Part shown: positions 60,283 to 64,000 of the stretch, piece by piece
Layout of the letters: each line of letters opens with the position of its first letter
Numbering within the stretch: the first letter of the stretch is position 1
NCBI RefSeq assembly: GCF_020023995.1
Contig: NZ_NRRD01000016.1
Span: 17,574 to 81,573 of the forward strand
Reading direction: 5' to 3'
DNA: 64,000 nt
DNA from: Rhodobacter sp. TJ_12
Lineage (GTDB): Bacteria > Pseudomonadota > Alphaproteobacteria > Rhodobacterales > Rhodobacteraceae
Program-made: the position numbers and the translations under genes
The notes under the pieces: generated by a model
Database searches by the model: none
What the model was told of the DNA's origin: nothing
Seen by the model: only the letters and a program-made list of their open reading frames with translations

Positions 60283-60762
60283 TTATTGGCCAAGGTTCGA
60301 CAGCGTGGGCACCCGCGCGGCCAGTTCGGCGCGCCAAGCGGCATTTTCTTCCTTGGTCAGCATCCAGCCGGGGATCGACAATTGGCGTAGCCGGACAGCG
60401 GCCTTGCCGCCCGCCTTGGCGGGGTCTTCGTCCTTGTCGTGCAATTCGGCGTAGCTGACCGAGGCATATTTGCCCCAAAACCGCGCCACCTCCAGCCGAT
60501 CATGGCGAAACACCAGCGCGGGGCGCGGCACCGACCACAAAACCCATGCCAGAAAGAAACACAAAACGGCGCCCACAAGGCCCGAGACCGAATGCCAGAT
60601 CATCCCGTCTTCACCGCCACCGCGCAGCATTTCGATCAGCCCCATCGCGGGCGAAATCGCCTGCAAAAGACCAATCAAAATGATCCCCGCGCCCCAAATA
60701 TGAGGCATCAGGGCACGTCCATGCACGATAAGGTCGGGGCGATGGTCGGCTTGCGGGGTCAT
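60283..60762 (-). CDS. Hypothetical two-helix membrane protein
   Basis: I do not recognise the family. The 159-residue protein has two predicted membrane helices (HIWGAGIILIGLLQAISPAM and SGLVGAVLCFFLAWVLWSV) followed by a cytoplasmic-like PH-type segment, RPALVFRHDRLEVARFWGKY, and a C-terminal KEENAAWRAELAARVP. The arrangement of two helices and a small beta domain recalls YdbT/PH-domain membrane proteins, but this is weak. It lies 26 bases downstream of rpiA on the same strand and may share its transcript. Confidence 0.8.
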   Translation of the reverse strand: MTPQADHRPDLIVHGRALMPHIWGAGIILIGLLQAISPAMGLIEMLRGGGEDGMIWHSVSGLVGAVLCFFLAWVLWSVPRPALVFRHDRLEVARFWGKYASVSYAELHDKDEDPAKAGGKAAVRLRQLSIPGWMLTKEENAAWRAELAARVPTLSNLGQ

Positions 60763-60788
60763 GGGCGCCTCGTCTCCGTCAAGGTCCG

Positions 60789-61574
60789 TCAGTCCAGATC
60801 GGCAAAGATATTGGCATCTTCAGCGAAGTCGATGCGTTCTTGTGTCACCGAGCCCGCGTTGATGTCGCGCAACTCCACCGCGCCATCGGCCCCGCCAATG
60901 ATCACCATGTCACAGATGTCGATGAACAGGCCGTTTTCGACCACGCCCGGGATCTGATTGAGCGCGGTTGCCAATTGGCGCGGGTTGGCGATCCGGTTGA
61001 GATGCAAATCCACGATGTGGTTGCCCTCGTCCGTGATATAGGGCTGCGATCCATTCAGCCGCAGCGTCGTTTGCCGCCCCAAGACCTCGACCGAGATCAG
61101 CATTTCTTCGATCAAGGCGCGGGTGGTTTGCCAACCAAAGGGCACCACCTCCACCGGCAGCGGGAAGGCGCCAAGGTTCACAACCTCTTTCGACGCATCC
61201 GAAATCACGATCATCCGGTCCGAGGCCGTGGCGACGATCTTTTCTTGCAACAGCGCGCCGCCGCCGCCCTTGATCAGGTTCAGTTCGGCGTCGAATTCAT
61301 CGGCCCCGTCGATCGTCAGATCCAGCCATTTCGCTTCATCCAGCCCGACGACCGGAATGCCCACCTGCCGTGCCAGATCCGCGGTGCGGCTTGAGGTCGG
61401 CACGCCGGTGATCCGCAGCCCTTCTTCGCGCACCAATTCGCCCAGACAGCGCACCATCCAAGCCGCGGTCGAGCCGGTGCCAAGGCCCACTTTCATCCCG
61501 TCTTCGACAAAGTCGACGGCTCGGCGCGCGGCGGCGAATTTCGCCTTGTCGATCGGGGAAAGCTCGGCGGGCAT
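60789..61574 (-). CDS. rpiA: Ribose-5-phosphate isomerase A
   Basis: Interconverts ribose 5-phosphate and ribulose 5-phosphate in the pentose phosphate and Calvin cycles. The 261-residue protein has VGLGTGSTAAWMVRCLGELV, the TSSRTADLA loop, the active-site stretch LTIDGADEFDAELNLIKGGG with catalytic Asp, and LLQEKIVATASDRMIVI. AGGAG at spacing 7 fixes ATG 61574. It is followed by the small membrane protein gene. Product feeds prs at 35485. Confidence 0.95.
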   Translation of the reverse strand: MPAELSPIDKAKFAAARRAVDFVEDGMKVGLGTGSTAAWMVRCLGELVREEGLRITGVPTSSRTADLARQVGIPVVGLDEAKWLDLTIDGADEFDAELNLIKGGGGALLQEKIVATASDRMIVISDASKEVVNLGAFPLPVEVVPFGWQTTRALIEEMLISVEVLGRQTTLRLNGSQPYITDEGNHIVDLHLNRIANPRQLATALNQIPGVVENGLFIDICDMVIIGGADGAVELRDINAGSVTQERIDFAEDANIFADLD

Positions 61575-61686
61575 CGGCAACTCCTTGGTCAGAACGCGCG
61601 CAAATGGTGACCTGCGCGTTATACCCAAGCGTGTGTCCCCGTGCGAGGATTAATTGAACGCCGCTCTTGTGCCTGATGCCGCAGCG

Positions 61687-62733
61687 TCAGCCGCCCAAAG
61701 CATCCAGCCGCAGCCCCGCCGCTTGCGCCGGGTTACGTCCTGCGCGATGCTGCAAGATCATCCGACCCACTTTGTTGGGCGGCACGATTGGGCGCGCGGG
61801 CAGGCCAAGCAGCGGTTCTTGCCCAAGCGCGCGGCGCAGGTCCTGTGCCTGTGTGGGCTCCATCATCAACAGCGCCTGCGGGCCCAAAAGCAGGCTTTCG
61901 GCACGGGTGTTCTCGGCAAAGATCACCTCATGCGCGGGCAGCATGATATGCACCCATTCGATGCGCGGGCAGGGCAGGCGCACAATACCGGGAAGTCCGA
62001 CCAGCGACTTCGCGGCCACCAGCACCTCTTCGCCCGCCAGCGGGCCGGTGGTGGGGCGCAACAACACCCGATGCTGGCCCGACAGGAACAGCGGGCGGTC
62101 ATTGCCCAAAACCCCCGTTGCAATCCGCACCGGGGCCGAGGGGCCGCGCCCGTTCACCCGCCAGCGTCCGATCCAATCGACCGGGCGATAGCCATTGTCA
62201 GAGGTTTGCAGCTTGTCGCCCGGTTGCAGCGTTTCCACCGGTTTCGGCCCGCGCCTTGTGGCAATCAGCGTGCCAGCGGCGAAACAGACCGCCATGGCGC
62301 TATAGGCCACGGCGGGATCATCCGATTGAATGGCGACGATCTCGTAGCTTTGCCCCGCCAAAAGCCGCTCGGACGAGGCGATGCCATGCACATGCCCCTC
62401 AAATTCCAGCACATAGATGGTGATATTGTCCGCCGGGTCACTGGAGCCGACCGGGCGCACGACATAAGAATATTCGGTTTCCACCTCGCCTGCGGCGCCA
62501 GACCCGTAGCTGACCCCGTCAAACACCATCGGTGCCACCAGTTCCTGATCGCCGTCGGCATCCTCAAAGATCGGGTCATCATCGGACAGCGTGACAAAGC
62601 GCAGCGTGGCCGCCGGATCGATGGTCAACGTCGTGGCGCCCACGGATGCCGCATTGGCCGTTGCATCGGACCCAAAAGGGTCCGGCCCGGTGACCGTTAT
62701 ATCCGAAAGTTGCCAAGCGCCGAATGTTGGCAT
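61687..62733 (-). CDS. Hint-domain protein with beta-sandwich N-terminus
   Basis: A 348-residue protein. The first about 145 residues are beta-rich and acidic (TLSDDDPIFEDADGDQELVA), resembling an adhesin-like sandwich. The Hint_2-type domain starts at VCFAAGTLIATRRGPKPVET with Cys150 and continues through LQPGDKLQTSDNGYRPVDWI and LSGQHRVLLRPTTGP. It keeps the nucleophile Cys and the His of GQHR, so autoprocessing is possible. No signal peptide and no RTX repeats. GGAG precedes ATG 62733. The frame is open far upstream to 63726, but that part overlaps the serine dehydratase gene and is not coding. Confidence 0.86.
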   Translation of the reverse strand: MPTFGAWQLSDITVTGPDPFGSDATANAASVGATTLTIDPAATLRFVTLSDDDPIFEDADGDQELVAPMVFDGVSYGSGAAGEVETEYSYVVRPVGSSDPADNITIYVLEFEGHVHGIASSERLLAGQSYEIVAIQSDDPAVAYSAMAVCFAAGTLIATRRGPKPVETLQPGDKLQTSDNGYRPVDWIGRWRVNGRGPSAPVRIATGVLGNDRPLFLSGQHRVLLRPTTGPLAGEEVLVAAKSLVGLPGIVRLPCPRIEWVHIMLPAHEVIFAENTRAESLLLGPQALLMMEPTQAQDLRRALGQEPLLGLPARPIVPPNKVGRMILQHRAGRNPAQAAGLRLDALGG

Positions 62734-62937
62734 GACTGCTCCATGCTTTTGGCGCAGTTTGCCCGCGAAGGGTGAAATAGGGTTTAACGGGTTTACCGTT
62801 TTACCATGGCCCCAACGCCCCGCAGCGGTCACGTTCTTGGGGGGACCGTTTGCGGATGTGCAAATGTCGTTTTCGCGCGCTTGTTTTGGGGCGCGGCGTT
62901 GCAGCATACCGGGACCATGCGGCCAAGGGAGTGCGCA

Positions 62938-64000
62938 ATGTTCTTGAGCGTTTTCGATATTTTCAAGGTCGGCGTCGGGCCGTCTTCGTCCCATACGATG
63001 GGGCCGATGGTGGCGGGCGGTCGCTTCTTGGAGGCGCTGCGCAATTCGCCCTTTCATCCGCACGCCTTGCGGGTGCATCTGCATGGCTCCTTGGCTTTCA
63101 CCGGCAAGGGGCATGCGACCGACCGCGCCACGATCTTGGGGCTGGCCGGGTTCTTGCCCGAAAGCTATGATCACGAGGCTGCCGAAGCGGCCTTGGCCGA
63201 AAACCGCGCGACGCATGTGCTGGTGCCCGAAGGGTTGACCGCGCTGCAATTCGACCCCGAGCATGATCTGATTTTTGATTATGGCGCGCCTCTGCCCGGC
63301 CATGCCAATGGCATGGTGATCGAGGCGCGCGACGCCCAAGGCGATGTGATCTTGCGCGAGACCTATTATTCCATCGGTGGTGGTTTCGTGCTGACCGAGG
63401 CCGAACATTCGGCGGTGGATGATCGCGCGTTGTCCACCCCTTCTCCGGTGCCCTTCCCGTTCCGATCTGCTTCGGAAATGTTGACCATGGCGCATGCCTC
63501 GGGGCTCAGTATCGCACAGATGAAATGGCGTAATGAATGCCGCTTCCGCTCGGAACAAGAGATTTCCGACGGGCTTGCGCGGGTCTGGCAGGTGATGAAT
63601 GACTGCTTGAACCGAGGGCTTGAGTTCGAGGGCGAATTGCCTGGCGGGCTGCGGGTGAAACGGCGTGCCAAGGCCATTCACGAGGCGCTTTTGGCCGAGC
63701 GTGGCATGAACTTGGCCGCGCCGCATACGATCAATGACTGGATTTCATGCTATGCGATGGCGGTGAACGAGGAAAACGCGGCCGGTGGGCAGGTCGTGAC
63801 CGCCCCCACCAACGGCGCGGCGGGGGTTTTGCCTGCGGTGATCCGCTATTGGTTGGATCATGTGCCGGGCGCGACCTCCAGCCGGGTGGGAGAGTTTTTG
63901 CTGACCGCTGCTGCCGTGGGGGGTATTATCAAGACCAACGCCTCGATCTCGGGCGCGGAATGCGGCTGTCAGGCAGAGGTCGGCTCTGCGGCGGCGATGG
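62938..64000 (+). CDS. sdaA: L-serine ammonia-lyase (C-terminus cut by window edge)
   Basis: Fe-S enzyme that deaminates L-serine to pyruvate. The single-chain type is seen: an N-terminal beta domain ([20 protein letters not shown], then [11 protein letters not shown]) and the alpha domain with [37 protein letters not shown]. The cysteines in GAECGC and a later one outside the window bind the 4Fe-4S cluster. 354 codons are present; about 100 more are expected beyond 64000. AAGGGAG at spacing 6 fixes ATG 62938. It is divergent from the Hint-domain gene. Confidence 0.95.
   Translation, partial: MFLSVFDIFKVGVGPSSSHTMGPMVAGGRFLEALRNSPFHPHALRVHLHGSLAFTGKGHATDRATILGLAGFLPESYDHEAAEAALAENRATHVLVPEGLTALQFDPEHDLIFDYGAPLPGHANGMVIEARDAQGDVILRETYYSIGGGFVLTEAEHSAVDDRALSTPSPVPFPFRSASEMLTMAHASGLSIAQMKWRNECRFRSEQEISDGLARVWQVMNDCLNRGLEFEGELPGGLRVKRRAKAIHEALLAERGMNLAAPHTINDWISCYAMAVNEENAAGGQVVTAPTNGAAGVLPAVIRYWLDHVPGATSSRVGEFLLTAAAVGGIIKTNASISGAECGCQAEVGSAAAM

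Noticed and set aside
62734..63726. N-terminal extension of the third Hint protein by about 330 residues
   Set aside because: The extra part is antisense to sdaA and low in recognisable features; ATG 62733 has a GGAG site and gives a sensible protein start.

Overview
The window is about 64 kb of high-GC DNA (roughly two thirds G+C by eye) from an alphaproteobacterium of the Rhodobacteraceae, close to Rhodobacter. The clues are the lineage-typical small families (DUF2794, DUF1150, DUF2065, DUF465, a probable DUF6476 protein, a UbiK-type coiled coil), a cytochrome c'-type protein, a fused ATP sulfurylase/APS kinase, a Rhodobacter-type RpoH and several Hint-domain proteins, one with RTX repeats. 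It is chromosomal: most genes are housekeeping. I saw no rRNA, tRNA, transposase, phage gene or CRISPR array.

Layout. 1-8.5 kb: a truncated beta-carbonic anhydrase, a leucyl aminopeptidase/NlpC-P60 pair, DUF2794, a c'-type cytochrome, an I78-like lipoprotein and thiBPQ behind a TPP riboswitch. 8.5-10.5 kb: a large RTX/Hint protein. 10.6-28.5 kb: a complete glycyl-radical-enzyme microcompartment (GRM) locus with its own PocR-type two-component system. 28.6-41.4 kb: parE, a HAD phosphatase, an (R)-enoyl-CoA hydratase, ribF, ycgN, threonine aldolase, prs, small hydrolases, purEK, hsp20-DUF1150 and cytochrome b561. 41.5-50.3 kb: sat-cysC fusion, trxB diverging from an Lrp regulator, an oxidoreductase, rpoH, an RluD-type synthase and ubiK. 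50.4-64 kb: lgt-NDUFAF7-like-pgeF, a degenerate Hint protein, hflKC-DUF2065-degP, glutathione reductase, rpiA, a third Hint protein and a truncated L-serine dehydratase.

The centrepiece is the GRM locus. Fourteen tightly spaced minus-strand genes (25593 down to 13444) encode a DJ-1/PfpI protein, the glycyl radical diol dehydratase, an iron alcohol dehydrogenase, PduA-, PduB-, PduN- and PduU-like shell proteins plus a BMC-H protein with a long disordered tail, PduL, an EutJ-like chaperone, a flavoprotein, a PduO-C/GlcG protein, a CoA-acylating aldehyde dehydrogenase and the radical-SAM activase. A PocR-histidine kinase and an AraC-type response regulator follow. A membrane protein and acetate/propionate kinase diverge on the plus strand. 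Together they would turn 1,2-propanediol into propanal inside a shell, without B12. Propanal would then be dismuted to 1-propanol and propionyl-CoA, propionyl-phosphate and propionate plus ATP. Loci of this type (GRM3) are known in Rhodobacter capsulatus and relatives, so the system as a whole is not new. Less explained parts are the cysteine cluster in the aldehyde dehydrogenase, the shell protein tail, the membrane protein and the flavoprotein.

Regulatory signals readable from sequence include a TPP riboswitch, three sigma-32-like promoters (rpoH itself, hflKC-degP, hsp20), a prs terminator that contains the start codon of the next gene, a recurring intergenic repeat, and a structured terminator-ended segment at 3.9-4.0 kb that may be a small RNA.
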